A DNA stretch of 64,000 bases from the NCBI GenBank assembly GCA_016866875.1, contig VGKY01000004.1, positions 1-64,000 of the forward strand, in the 5' to 3' direction. The stretch comes from Candidatus Peribacteria bacterium (lineage in GTDB: Bacteria; Patescibacteriota; Gracilibacteria; Peribacterales; Peribacteraceae). Below are positions 34,298 through 46,614 of the stretch, in pieces. A program made the position numbers and the translations under genes. Below the pieces are notes generated by a model that made no database searches, was not told where the DNA came from, and saw only the letters and a list, made by a program, of their open reading frames with translations. The first letter of the stretch is position 1, and the number at the start of each line of letters is the position of its first letter.

Positions 34298-35296
34298 TCA
34301 AGCTCCGACAACGAGCTCTTCTTCGAGGCGCATGCCAAATCTCCCCGGAATATAGACTCCTGGCTCAATGGTGATGATCTCGTTTTTCAGGAGCTCCCGA
34401 TCGGGAGCCTTGGTGGAAAGCGTGACACCCTCGTGGATCTCGAGTCCCACTCCGTGACCGAGTGCATGGCAGAAGTACTGCTCCAAGCCGTACCCCTTGA
34501 GGACGTCACGCGCGATGCGGTCGATGCTTCGCGTGGAGGCTCCGGGCTTGACCGCTCCCATCGCTGCGTCTTTGGCCGCGCACACCGCTTCGTGGACTCT
34601 ACGTTCCAGAGCCGTTGGCTGCGCCGTGAAAAAGACCGCACTCTGATCGGCGCAGTAGCCGCGGTACCGCGCTCCGCAGTCGACCTGGACGATGTGCCCC
34701 TTGCGAAGCATCCGGCTCGTCGGGTGGTGATGGGGAGAGCTGGAATGCGTTCCAAAGGCAACGATCGGGGGAAACGCCATGCCTTCGGCTCCAAGTTCAC
34801 GCGCCCAGACCTCCAGCTGCCAGGCGAGATCGGTCTCGCGGATGGGGCGACGGATCGCCATGGGTACGCGACGCAAGATCTCACAGGTGATGCGCTGCGC
34901 CCGACGGAACGCCCGCAGTTCCTCGTCGTCCTTCGATCGGCGGAACTGCTCGATGATTCCCGAAGTTCGAACAAATTTTGTGTTCTTGAATTTTGTCTTC
35001 CAGATAGCCAAACGCGAGAGCGTGACCGCATCTCCTTCGACTCCGCAGATGCGGACAGAGCGCAGGGCCAAAGCGAGTTCTTCCCCATCGCTCACACGAA
35101 ATCTCCTGCCAGCATGTCTGCGAGCCACCTCCAGATAACGGGCATCGGTGAAGAGTGTCATCCGCTCCTTCGTGAGGAGGACTAGGCCCGAAGATACGCT
35201 CAGTCCCGTCAGGTAACGGATGTTGACAAGATCGCTGATGAGAAGTGCAGAAACATCTGCGCCTCGCAGGATCTTCCCTGGGGAAACTGGTGTCAT
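34298..35296 (-). CDS. M24 family Xaa-Pro aminopeptidase
   Basis: 332 aa from ATG 35296, although the frame is open 52 codons further. TGGTATACT ends 6 nt before this ATG, and MTPVSPGKILRGADVSALLI matches a normal creatinase-type N-terminal domain. The five metal ligands of the pita-bread fold are present: Asp in QVDCGARY, Asp in YCADQSAVFF, His in LGHGVGLEIHE, Glu in TIEPGVYI and Glu in RLEEELVV. Cytoplasmic dipeptidase or aminopeptidase acting at Xaa-Pro bonds. It diverges from the pilin operon, with overlapping promoters. Confidence 0.92.
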   Translation of the reverse strand: MTPVSPGKILRGADVSALLISDLVNIRYLTGLSVSSGLVLLTKERMTLFTDARYLEVARRHAGRRFRVSDGEELALALRSVRICGVEGDAVTLSRLAIWKTKFKNTKFVRTSGIIEQFRRSKDDEELRAFRRAQRITCEILRRVPMAIRRPIRETDLAWQLEVWARELGAEGMAFPPIVAFGTHSSSPHHHPTSRMLRKGHIVQVDCGARYRGYCADQSAVFFTAQPTALERRVHEAVCAAKDAAMGAVKPGASTRSIDRIARDVLKGYGLEQYFCHALGHGVGLEIHEGVTLSTKAPDRELLKNEIITIEPGVYIPGRFGMRLEEELVVGA

Positions 35297-35302
35297 GGCG
35301 GC

Positions 35303-35311
35303 AGTATACCA
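35303..35311 (-). promoter_or_regulatory. Extended -10 of the M24 peptidase gene, leaderless
   Basis: TGGTATACT; the hexamer (35308-35303) ends 6 nt before ATG 35296. Confidence 0.6.
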
Positions 35312-35312
35312 A

Positions 35313-35341
35313 TTGCCCAAAACCGTGTTTTCTGCTATCAT
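35313..35341 (+). promoter_or_regulatory. Promoter of the pilin operon, leaderless
   Basis: TTGCCC (35313-35318), 17-nt spacer and TATCAT (35336-35341) with TGC in front. The -10 ends 7 nt before ATG 35349. The -35 lies 4 bp from the -10 hexamer of the divergent peptidase gene. Confidence 0.6.
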
Positions 35342-35348
35342 TATGGGA

Positions 35349-35999
35349 ATGCTTTTCCTCCTCCGCTCCATGCGCCGCACCCGCTCGTTCACCCGAAAAT
35401 TTTCGCATATCGCTTCGTCCGCAGCGATCCTCGCAGGTCTCTGTACCCTCACCGTCGCGCACGCATCGTTTTACACCGGTGGCGGCATCGATGCGGGAAT
35501 CACTGCAGCTAAGGACATCCTCGGCATTGGTTTTACTGCGCCGGATGTGACGATCAACATAATTATTAATCAAATGATCCTTTACGTAAATTTGATTGCG
35601 GTCGCCGTCATTGTCATCGCGGGATTTTATCTGATCCTCGGACTTGGAAGCGAACCCTCCAGGGATACGGCCAAGAAGATCATCCTCTACACAGCAATCG
35701 GCATCGCGATCATTGTGCTCGCAAGAGATATTGTGGATTTGATGTATGGGCTGCCCAGGGGTACCGATGCACCGGGCATTCGCACGAGAATCACGGCTAT
35801 CATCAACACAGCAACGACGTACCTCGCGCTCATCTTGGTCGTAGTCGTCGTGATCGCGGGCTTCACCTTGCTCCTCAGCGGCGGAGACGAGGGGCGAAGG
35901 GACACCGCGAAGAAGATCATCCTCTACGCGATAATCGGCACAATCATCATCGCCTTTACCAGGGCCATCGTGGTCTTTATCAATGACATTCTTTCATAA
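35349..35999 (+). CDS. Double T4SS-pilin-type membrane protein
   Basis: 216 aa from ATG 35349, with a signal-like N-terminus (ASSAAILAGLCTLTVAHA). Two copies of a two-helix module follow: residues about 70-135 and 148-216. Each has a first helix (LIAVAVIVIAGFYLIL / LILVVVVVIAGFTLLL), a short loop with Gly and acid residues, the shared RDTAKKIILY, and a second helix (IGIAIIVLARDIV / IGTIIIAFTRAIV). The module matches the T4SS pilin family (VirB2/TrbC-like) that is common in CPR genomes, normally as one copy. The next gene starts 2 nt after the stop and is probably in the same operon. Likely a subunit of a pilus or envelope channel. Confidence 0.8.
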   Translation: MLFLLRSMRRTRSFTRKFSHIASSAAILAGLCTLTVAHASFYTGGGIDAGITAAKDILGIGFTAPDVTINIIINQMILYVNLIAVAVIVIAGFYLILGLGSEPSRDTAKKIILYTAIGIAIIVLARDIVDLMYGLPRGTDAPGIRTRITAIINTATTYLALILVVVVVIAGFTLLLSGGDEGRRDTAKKIILYAIIGTIIIAFTRAIVVFINDILS

Positions 36000-36001
36000 T
36001 C

Positions 36002-38098
36002 GTGCACATACGATCTGCCATCCTTCGGCTCTGCGCGGTCGTTGCACTCGTAGCGGGAGTTGCCGCAAGCGAAACCGATGTAACGGCGCAGCAACTCCCT
36101 GCTGAAGACCTCCAGATCCCTCTCGGTGCGGTGCTCGAAATCCTCGCCCAGGCATCCGGAACAGATACGCGGTACGCGTGGACACTTTCCCTGGATGGAA
36201 TCTTCCTCCAGGCCGATCGCAGCCGCAGCTTTCGCACGCGCTTCTCGCAGCCCGGGAAGTACAGGCTCAACACGGAGATTTCCCGTCCAAGCGGAAGCCT
36301 GCGCAAGGCCTTCGTGATCAGCGTACGCGAGGATTCTGGGAGTATCCCTGAGCCCGCCGCCATTGCGACGTTCACTCCTCAAGATACCGAGCCCGCTTCG
36401 CTGACCCTTCCCGAGGGAAAAAGCCTCGTACTCATCACACGCGACGGTGCGTCTGAAACGAGAGCTCTGCTCGATGCAGATACCTCCGTGGATGAAAACG
36501 GTGACGGGCACACAGGCAACGACGACAGTGCCGCCGAGACGTACTTCTCCTCCAATGGACTGCCGCTGTGGCTCTGGATCACCGAGGATCTCCCACGGTC
36601 ATTTTCCGTCCTGGAGATCACCGAAGGCGAAACGCGCGCGAAGCAATTCACCGTGCTTGGCGGAGGATCTGCTGCATCCGCAAGTGCATCCTCGGTGATG
36701 CAGGCTTCCTTCTCTGCCGAAGATCGCGGGAAGGGACTCGTGCGGTTTTCGTACGATCCAGCAAGTGCCGGAGCAGGAACCGTTGCGCTTGCATTGTGGG
36801 ACTTCGGAGACGGAACTCAGAGCATGGAGGATGCTCCGCTCCACCGCTACAGCGCCTCTGGAACGTACTCGGTCCGTCTACAGATCACCGACCTACGCAA
36901 CGGTACCGTGACGCACGATACGCGTCGGGATGTGACAGTGGTCGTGACGACAACGACAGTGACTGCACAGGGAGCATCTGCATCGTCGCAGGCAAGCAGT
37001 GACGCAACCATGAAAACGGAATCTAGGGCGAGAGCAGGAATGCTACAGAGAGCCCTTCCCGTGGTCCTCGGAGGCATCGGCGCGGTGATCGTAGGTATCC
37101 TCATCGTCGTACTCATAGCGTTCCTGCGCAAGAAACACGGTTCCCTTCAGCAAACTCTGGAGAGAGCTGACCGCAAGATGGCGATCGACGCAAACGCAAA
37201 AACGAGTGCTGTTGCCGGAGAGACCGAGCCGCTTAGGATCGCAGACGCGGATGAGCAAGATCCAGCCGAGGAAACATCCGTAGAGAAGGCGACGCCCGAT
37301 ACTCCCGAGGTACTCGGTCCCGCTCCTGCATGGCTGCAACCCGTTTCACAGCCAAGCGTTGCTGCGCCCCCAGCATCCGTGGCTCCTGCAATGACAGAGA
37401 CCGCTCCACAAAAATCCCCTTCCGAAGCTCCCGTAGTTCCCCCTGTTGCGCCGCTGCCACCTTTCCCGGTCGGTCCTGAGCCTCAAGACGCACCGCCACT
37501 TGCTCCCGTAGCAACCGAGACATCTTCTCCAATAGCCCCTCCATCGCAAGCTCTGCCACCAGAGCCCGCTCTGATAAACCCTCCGAAACCGCCGGTGGAA
37601 ATCCAGGGAGCCAAACCCGAAGTGGAAGCTCTACGCAGTGCTTCAGCTCCAGCGAGAGAAACGCCCGCGAATCAAGCGGAAGCAGCGGTGCCAAAACCCA
37701 AGGCCCCTGCGACACAAAGCAGTGCGGAGAATGGAGATCTCCCCGAATGGCTCAAGCCCAAACCCACATCCACTCCTCCGAAGCACCCTGCACCAAGTAT
37801 CGCAACTGCAAGCTCGCCAGGGACGCAGCAGCCTCCGTCTCCCGTAGTGCCAACACCACCCGCACTCAGTGACAAAGAGCGCGAACACAGACGCCTCAAG
37901 CGTCAGCGGTACCGACTAAATCGCAGGCAACGCGAGCAATCCAAGGGAGAAGCCAAGCCACAAGAACCAGCCGCAGCTCAGGTACCTGCACCGGAAGAAG
38001 CGATGCCAGCTGCCGATGCTCCGGTCGCATTCGTCCGCGCCGATGGACTTGCTCCGAAGCCCCAAAGCAATGGTACAGAGCAGCCCGCGGTGCAGTAG
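36002..38098 (+). CDS. PKD-domain surface protein with membrane anchor and Pro-rich tail
   Basis: 698 aa from GTG 36002, 2 nt after the pilin stop. The signal peptide is about residues 1-25 (AILRLCAVVALVAGVAA). A first PKD-like Ig fold (about 45-110, ending GKYRLNTEISRPSG) is followed by a second, clearer one (about 240-315) with LALWDFGDGTQS and YSASGTYSVRLQITD. A membrane helix (about 350-375, VVLGGIGAVIVGILIVVLI) then leads into a Pro/Ala-rich cytoplasmic tail with two WL motifs (PAWLQPV, PEWLKPK) and a basic stretch (RLKRQRYRLNRRQRE). Co-transcription with the pilin suggests a structural partner of the same apparatus. Confidence 0.75.
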   Translation: MHIRSAILRLCAVVALVAGVAASETDVTAQQLPAEDLQIPLGAVLEILAQASGTDTRYAWTLSLDGIFLQADRSRSFRTRFSQPGKYRLNTEISRPSGSLRKAFVISVREDSGSIPEPAAIATFTPQDTEPASLTLPEGKSLVLITRDGASETRALLDADTSVDENGDGHTGNDDSAAETYFSSNGLPLWLWITEDLPRSFSVLEITEGETRAKQFTVLGGGSAASASASSVMQASFSAEDRGKGLVRFSYDPASAGAGTVALALWDFGDGTQSMEDAPLHRYSASGTYSVRLQITDLRNGTVTHDTRRDVTVVVTTTTVTAQGASASSQASSDATMKTESRARAGMLQRALPVVLGGIGAVIVGILIVVLIAFLRKKHGSLQQTLERADRKMAIDANAKTSAVAGETEPLRIADADEQDPAEETSVEKATPDTPEVLGPAPAWLQPVSQPSVAAPPASVAPAMTETAPQKSPSEAPVVPPVAPLPPFPVGPEPQDAPPLAPVATETSSPIAPPSQALPPEPALINPPKPPVEIQGAKPEVEALRSASAPARETPANQAEAAVPKPKAPATQSSAENGDLPEWLKPKPTSTPPKHPAPSIATASSPGTQQPPSPVVPTPPALSDKEREHRRLKRQRYRLNRRQREQSKGEAKPQEPAAAQVPAPEEAMPAADAPVAFVRADGLAPKPQSNGTEQPAVQ

Positions 38099-38100
38099 GA

Positions 38101-38129
38101 TTTACTATGCGACGAAAACATAGTATAAA
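38101..38129 (+). promoter_or_regulatory. Promoter of the spermidine-synthase-like gene within an inverted repeat
   Basis: TTTACT (38101-38106), 17-nt spacer, TATAAA (38124-38129), ending 6 nt before ATG 38136. TTTACTATG (38101-38109) and CATAGTATAAA (38119-38129) are inverted arms with a one-base bulge, so the -35 and the -10 are each part of one arm. Confidence 0.55.
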
Positions 38130-38135
38130 TACGGT

Positions 38136-39781
<1,646 letters not shown>

Positions 39782-39797
39782 TCATATCAAGGAATCC

Positions 39798-40577
39798 TCA
39801 CGTTCGATGAGTCGTCGCATCCACCCCATCGCGCGTTTTCCATCCGATGGGACGCATGGTTTTGAGTGGACTCTCCGTAGCAAGCGAATCTCCACCGTCG
39901 CGAATCCTGCCGATACGACGGAGCCGGTTCAACTTTCGCGGACCTCGTGATCCATCGGCACAGACATGAGACCGTGGATCTGCCAGGAAAGAAATGAAGG
40001 ACGTTGCCGAAGCCTTCATGCGCAGTTGCATGCTTCGCATGCGGGTTTGGGATCGACTACCTTGTCGATCGCCTGCTCCGGCTGCTTCTCTGCGACGTTG
40101 GGCAGATGTGCGCCAGCGAATCCATCGATCGGAAATGCGCTCTCGCAAGCTTGTTACAGTGCCCGTGCTCGAAGAGGAAACAGTCTGAACATTCTTCTTC
40201 AAATGTGATGCCAGCGAACTCTTGCGAGGATCCGACGCGGCATCAGGGTCGTCGATACGGAAAGCTGAAGCATGGTTCGCTGGCTCAATTCCATAAGACT
40301 GCGCATGGGAAGTTCGCTCGCCCTTGCTCTGCGAAGATCCTGAGAGCTGCACGCCGCGCTCAATCCGCTTGAGCGACTGCATGATCCGCGATTCCTCCTT
40401 GGGCGCTGAGGTGTCTTCTCCGCGATCACGCGTAAGAAACCAACGAATGGCGAAGAATACAGCGGTCAGCAGAGCACCAATGAGTGCGATCACAACGAGG
40501 ATCGGCAGCAGCAATACCAGGCCCACGAGGAAAGCGATGACGACGGGTAGAGCGAGCACCGCTCCGAGAAACGTCAT
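39798..40577 (-). CDS. Hypothetical protein with N-terminal membrane hairpin
   Basis: 259 aa, not recognised. Residues 1-47 form one long or two closely spaced membrane helices (ALPVVIAFLVGLVLLLPILV then ALIGALLTAVFFAIRWFL). The rest is polar, low in hydrophobic residues and increasingly Arg-rich, probably disordered and cytoplasmic. The 3' end is 20 bp from the tRNA-His gene. The C-terminal 80 residues look atypical and the true reading frame may end earlier. Confidence 0.5.
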   Translation of the reverse strand: MTFLGAVLALPVVIAFLVGLVLLLPILVVIALIGALLTAVFFAIRWFLTRDRGEDTSAPKEESRIMQSLKRIERGVQLSGSSQSKGERTSHAQSYGIEPANHASAFRIDDPDAASDPRKSSLASHLKKNVQTVSSSSTGTVTSLRERISDRWIRWRTSAQRRREAAGAGDRQGSRSQTRMRSMQLRMKASATSFISFLADPRSHVCADGSRGPRKLNRLRRIGRIRDGGDSLATESPLKTMRPIGWKTRDGVDATTHRT

Positions 40578-40772
40578 ATCGATTCCCGCATGTATGTCCT
40601 CAGATCCCGGATCTACGAGGAGAATCTAGATCGTTAAGAGCGCAGCGGATGCGAAAGCGATGGTTGAGAGAATCTGCGCCAATATAGATAATTGTGCTAT
40701 ATAATTACTTTATAGTCAAATAAGCCGCGCTCGGGCTTTATGGTACGTCTTCCACGACAGGAGACAATCAGC

Positions 40773-40778
40773 TAGGCT
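40773..40778 (+). promoter_or_regulatory. Candidate -10 of hisS
   Basis: TAGGCT ends 7 nt before ATG 40786, the spacing seen at many other starts here; the -35 is weak. A hairpin AAGCC/GGCTT (40722-40739) and a TATAAT at 40700-40705 lie further upstream, so a longer leader transcript is also possible. Confidence 0.3.
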
Positions 40779-40785
40779 GTTTTAC

Positions 40786-42147
40786 ATGGCCGAGCCACAG
40801 TTTCGCACACCCAAAGGCACGCACGATGTCCTCCCCGAGGATCACCAGTACATGACCTACATCAAAAAGGCAGTGCGTCACCGCTGTCGGCAGGCGGGCT
40901 ACCGGCGCATCGATCCGCCGATCTTTGAGAATCGCGCGATCTTCGAGCGCAGCATTGGGGAGCATACGGACATCGTCGAGAAGGAGCTCTTCCTCGTTTC
41001 GGGGAAGGCCGCTGCTGGGCAGGACGCCGAGCAGGGCGTGGAGTACGCGCTAAGACCCGAGCTCACTGCAGGAATCTGCCGCAGCTACATCGAGCATGGC
41101 ATGCAGCAGCTCCCCCAACCCGTTGAGCTCTATGCCATCGGCCAGTGTTTCCGCTACGACCGACCCCAGAAAGGGCGCTACAGGCAGTTTCACCAGGTGG
41201 ATCTCGAGGTGATCGGCCTCAAGGATCCGAGTCTCGATGCCCAGCTCATCCACGTCTGCATGAAGATTCTGAAGGATCTGCAGATTGCTGATCGGCTCAC
41301 GCTGCAACTCAATAACATCGGCTCAGCAGATAACCGCAGGGCGTTCACTGCGGCACTCAAGGACTACTTCATCGGCAAGGAGCGTCACCTTCCTGAGATC
41401 GATCGTAGACGGCTGCAGAGCAATCCCCTGCGCCTCCTCGATAGCAAGGAACATGACACGCAGATCCTCCTCAAGAGCACCCCGACACTCGACCAGTTCA
41501 TCGACGACGCGTCGAAGCTGTACCACACGACGCTCGTCGAGTACCTCGAGGAGCTCCAGATCCCCTTCACATCCAATGCCGGTCTCGTGCGGGGACTCGA
41601 CTACTACGGGCAGACGGTCTTTGAGATCTGGGATGGATCGTCAGGCGCGCAGAATGCCGTAGGCGGTGGCGGGCGCTACGACGGACTCATCGAGCTTCTT
41701 GGAGGTTCTCCTACGCCGGGAGTCGGAGCCGCACTCGGGATCGAGCGCATGATCTGGCACATGAAACAGGCAGGCATCAAAGCGCCCAACAAGGATCAGG
41801 TCGACGTTTTTGTCGCTCAGCTCGGACCCGACGCGAAGAAAATGTGTCTGCAACTCATCTCGGAGCTCCGCGAGTACGGTGTGCACACGATCGGCGCGCT
41901 CGGCGAAGCGAGTCTCAAGAGCCAGATGCGGCTTGCCGACAAGTTCGGAGCGCGTTTCACGCTGCTCCTTGGCCAGATGGAGGTCAAGGAAGGCAAGATC
42001 ATCCTCCGAGATATGGCTGCCGGAAGGCAGAAGTCCCTGAGCTTCGGTAAAGCCGTACCGGAGATCCTCAAGCTCCTCGGATCAGAACACCTCGACACCT
42101 ATTCCATGACGGATCAGTTAGGGAATGTGGTAGATAGCGGGGATTAG
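40786..42147 (+). CDS. hisS: Histidyl-tRNA synthetase
   Basis: 453 aa. Class II motifs: motif 1 region (RRIDPPIFENRAIFERSIG), motif 2 (CFRYDRPQKGRYRQFHQ), the His-specific segment LVRGLDYYGQTVFEI, and motif 3 GVGAALGIERM. The C-terminal anticodon-binding domain starts DVFVAQLGPDAKKM. It charges tRNA-His, whose gene is about 1 kb upstream on the same strand. The stop is followed directly by a G/T-rich repeat. Confidence 0.97.
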   Translation: MAEPQFRTPKGTHDVLPEDHQYMTYIKKAVRHRCRQAGYRRIDPPIFENRAIFERSIGEHTDIVEKELFLVSGKAAAGQDAEQGVEYALRPELTAGICRSYIEHGMQQLPQPVELYAIGQCFRYDRPQKGRYRQFHQVDLEVIGLKDPSLDAQLIHVCMKILKDLQIADRLTLQLNNIGSADNRRAFTAALKDYFIGKERHLPEIDRRRLQSNPLRLLDSKEHDTQILLKSTPTLDQFIDDASKLYHTTLVEYLEELQIPFTSNAGLVRGLDYYGQTVFEIWDGSSGAQNAVGGGGRYDGLIELLGGSPTPGVGAALGIERMIWHMKQAGIKAPNKDQVDVFVAQLGPDAKKMCLQLISELREYGVHTIGALGEASLKSQMRLADKFGARFTLLLGQMEVKEGKIILRDMAAGRQKSLSFGKAVPEILKLLGSEHLDTYSMTDQLGNVVDSGD

Positions 42148-42230
42148 GTGGGCTTGGTGGGTGTGTTGATGGGGTTGATGGGGTTTCTAGGGTTTGTAGG
42201 AAGATGACCAAACCCTAAAACACTACGAAC
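42148..42230. repeat. GGTTTGTTGGG-type repeat with inverted arm after hisS
   Basis: A run of loosely repeated GGGTTG/GGGTTTCT/GGGTTTGT (42148-42200), then an inverted piece CCAAACCCTAAAACACTAC (42208-42226). The same family follows glyS at 49822. It lies between convergent hisS and gyrB and may fold as a terminator. Confidence 0.7.
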
Positions 42231-42288
42231 ATCATGAAGCTCCACCGGCTCACGGCAGTGGTTTCCTGCAAAGGTGGATATACCCAAC

Positions 42289-44457
<2,169 letters not shown>

Positions 44458-44501
44458 ACCAGCCAAGCCATGCACCATCTCTACTTTCCTGCATGAGCAC
44501 C

Positions 44502-44530
44502 TTGCACTACAATCAATTAGTCCCTACGCT
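44502..44530 (+). promoter_or_regulatory. Promoter of rpsU
   Basis: TTGCAC (44502-44507), 17-nt spacer, TACGCT (44525-44530), ending 10 nt before ATG 44541. Confidence 0.5.
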
Positions 44531-44540
44531 ACCCCGGCAC

Positions 44541-44756
44541 ATGGCTATCCACGCCCACAAACGCGGCGAAGAGTCTAACGATTCCCTCATGCAACGCTTC
44601 AAGAAGCAGGTGCAGAAAGCGGGCATGGTCAAGGTGCTTAGGGAGCGCTCCGTCCGCACGAAAAAGCCGACGCGCCGGCTCATGCGTCTGCGCGCTCTCA
44701 AGCGCGAAGAGTTCCGCGCTGCCAAGAAGAAAACGCAGTTTTACAGCAACATGTAA
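44541..44756 (+). CDS. rpsU: Ribosomal protein bS21
   Basis: 71 aa from ATG 44541 (MAIHAHKRGEESNDSLMQRF). A basic helical protein with the S21 pattern: NDSLMQRFKKQVQKAGMV, then LRERSVRTKKPTRR. bS21 sits beside the 3' end of 16S rRNA in the small subunit and helps initiation. The start is fixed by the promoter and by homology; a GTG/ATG frame 16 codons upstream is open but overlaps the promoter. Confidence 0.93.
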   Translation: MAIHAHKRGEESNDSLMQRFKKQVQKAGMVKVLRERSVRTKKPTRRLMRLRALKREEFRAAKKKTQFYSNM

Positions 44757-44759
44757 CAA

Positions 44760-44860
44760 ACTTTCAGCTTGAAGCTGTCAGCTTTGAGCTTTTTGCTGAT
44801 GCTGGAGGAACGGCCTTGTTAGAAGCTGAAAGCTGATAGCTGAACCCTGACAGCTATCTT
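44760..44860. repeat. AGCTGTCAGCTTT repeat between convergent rpsU and the S41 protease gene
   Basis: Direct and inverted copies of CAGCTT(T/G)AAGCTG and AGCTGATAGCTGA fill the whole spacer (44760-44796 and 44821-44856). The inverted arms could pair and end transcription from both sides. The motif is the one found in frame inside leuS. Confidence 0.8.
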
Positions 44861-46489
44861 CTATCTCCGCAACAGCTCCATCGCTTTGAGCATTTGCTCA
44901 TCGCGCTCGGTGGAGTATGGCACGGTGACATCCGGCACGATACCAACTCTGTCGATCACTCGACCTTTCGGCGTGAGCCACTGGGCAATGGTGATCTTGA
45001 GACTGCTCTGATCTGCAAACTGAAGCAGGGCCTGCACCGTTCCCTTGCCGAAGGTTTTCTCCCCGACGATTGTCGCGCGGGCGAAATCCTGGAGGGCTCC
45101 CGCTACGATCTCCGAAGCGGAAGCGGACCCTCCGTTCACCAGTACGATAAGCGGCATGGCCGGATCGATGGTGGGCTCGGCTTCGGTGCGGTGCTCTTCC
45201 GTAGAACCGCTGCTCTTGATGATGGAGAAGGGCGTGTTTTTGGGAACGAAGTTGCTTACAACGACCCCTGCGGCATGCTCGAGCCCCCCCGGATTGTTGC
45301 GCAGGTCCAAGACGATGCCGCGCGGCTTCTTTGCGGCCAACGCCTCAAGCTCGGAACGAAGCTTCGTATCGGCCCCGTGACCAAACTGCATGAGTTTCAC
45401 GATGCCCACGCCATCCTGCATCCTCACATCGATCTCGGGTACGGAGACCACGTCGCGCTGGACGGAAACGTCGAACTCCGATCCCCCGCGGCGGATGCGT
45501 AAGCGTACGCTCGTCCCCTTAGGGCCCCGCACGCGCTCCACGGCTTCCAGAAAACCGATGCCCGTGAGGCTCACGCCGTCAGCGGAGAGGATTTCGTCTC
45601 CGGGAAGAAGTCCCGCGTGCTCCGCAGGAGAGCCTGTCAGCGGCGTCACGATGGTGAGGACACCCGATCGATCCTCGACCTGGGCACCAATTCCCGTGAC
45701 CTCCCCCTTGATCTGACTGCGGAAGTTCTGGGCTTTGACCGGGCGCAAGAACGTGGTGTAGGGATCACCGAGGCTCTGCACCATCCCCTCGATCGCGCCG
45801 TATGCCGCCTCCTCCTGCTTCACCTTATCCTGGTAGAGGAACTCATCGTTGATGATCTGCCATACCGACTGAAGGATGTCGTTTTTTGGAACGACAGCCG
45901 TTCCCTTAGACTTGGGAATCGTAATGCGGATCACCTGGCGGGTCTCCTCCGGGAAGTCCTTGCGTACCTGCCCAGCTCGGCCTCTGGCTTTCTTGAGCAT
46001 GCGCTCGGCCTCGGAAGCCGTAATTGGCCTGTCGATCCCAAACTGCGTTGAGCGCAGCGGCACAAGCCATCCCTGCTCTACAGCTACACGAACCGCGCGG
46101 GCAATCGCCGAACCGGCACGCACGTCGCGGAAACTGGTCTTTCCGTCACCCGCACCGCTGAGGTTTGTGAGCTCCACAAGCACCTGAATCGCCTGCCCCC
46201 GCGTCACGGAGGAGGAGACGGCAAAATCCTTTCCGAAGACATCGAGGGCGCCGCGCTCATAGGCCGTGCGGATGTACGGAATGAGATTCTGGGGAACTCG
46301 GGCGTACGGGAGGGCATCGCCCTTGCTGAGTATGGGCAGATCAAGCGCCACCACTGCCGCACGGACGAATACGCCGTTCGTCACGTCCCCGGAATTCGGC
46401 AAACCCCACCCTCGTGCGTCAACCGGCAGAGGAGCGAGAAACAAGGAAAATGCACAAAGTCCCACGGAGATGCGCTGCAGCATAGACAT
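44861..46489 (-). CDS. S41 C-terminal processing protease with SLH-like N-terminus
   Basis: 542 aa from ATG 46489 (MSMLQRISVGLCAFSLFLAP), a good signal peptide; GTG 46513 overlaps a TATAGT element. Residues about 30-170 hold two SLH-like modules (IPYIRTAYERGALDVFG, SSVTRGQAIQVLVEL, RDVRAGSAIARAV, ITASEAERML). The protease part has a PDZ domain (IGAQVEDRSGVLTIVTPLT to GDEILSADGVSLTG) and the S41 core, with the nucleophile Ser in GGSASASEIVAGA and Lys in GEKTFGKGTVQ. It is exported, probably held at the S-layer or wall, and would trim C-termini of secreted proteins. Family length without the SLH part is about 400. Confidence 0.9.
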   Translation of the reverse strand: MSMLQRISVGLCAFSLFLAPLPVDARGWGLPNSGDVTNGVFVRAAVVALDLPILSKGDALPYARVPQNLIPYIRTAYERGALDVFGKDFAVSSSVTRGQAIQVLVELTNLSGAGDGKTSFRDVRAGSAIARAVRVAVEQGWLVPLRSTQFGIDRPITASEAERMLKKARGRAGQVRKDFPEETRQVIRITIPKSKGTAVVPKNDILQSVWQIINDEFLYQDKVKQEEAAYGAIEGMVQSLGDPYTTFLRPVKAQNFRSQIKGEVTGIGAQVEDRSGVLTIVTPLTGSPAEHAGLLPGDEILSADGVSLTGIGFLEAVERVRGPKGTSVRLRIRRGGSEFDVSVQRDVVSVPEIDVRMQDGVGIVKLMQFGHGADTKLRSELEALAAKKPRGIVLDLRNNPGGLEHAAGVVVSNFVPKNTPFSIIKSSGSTEEHRTEAEPTIDPAMPLIVLVNGGSASASEIVAGALQDFARATIVGEKTFGKGTVQALLQFADQSSLKITIAQWLTPKGRVIDRVGIVPDVTVPYSTERDEQMLKAMELLRR

Positions 46490-46560
46490 GAAAAATAGGA
46501 AAGCGGAGATCACTATACCTGATGTCCCTCGAAGTACCTAACGCAGAACGTTGGGAGCAA

Positions 46561-46610
46561 CGACCTTCTCCCTACCCCTACCCCCTACTTCCTACTTCCT
46601 ACTTCTCCGG
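46561..46610. repeat. CTACTTCCTACTTCC repeat between the two protease genes
   Basis: Five near-copies of the 7-mer CTAC(T/C)(T/C)C and C-rich variants, ending 5 bp before the stop of the PrsW-like gene. Confidence 0.75.
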
Positions 46611-46614
46611 CCCC

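Noticed and set aside
40700-40705. TATAAT as the main hisS promoter
   Set aside because: It is 80 nt from the start with no -35 at the right distance; a closer TAGGCT fits the pattern of other genes. Left open, not listed as a promoter.
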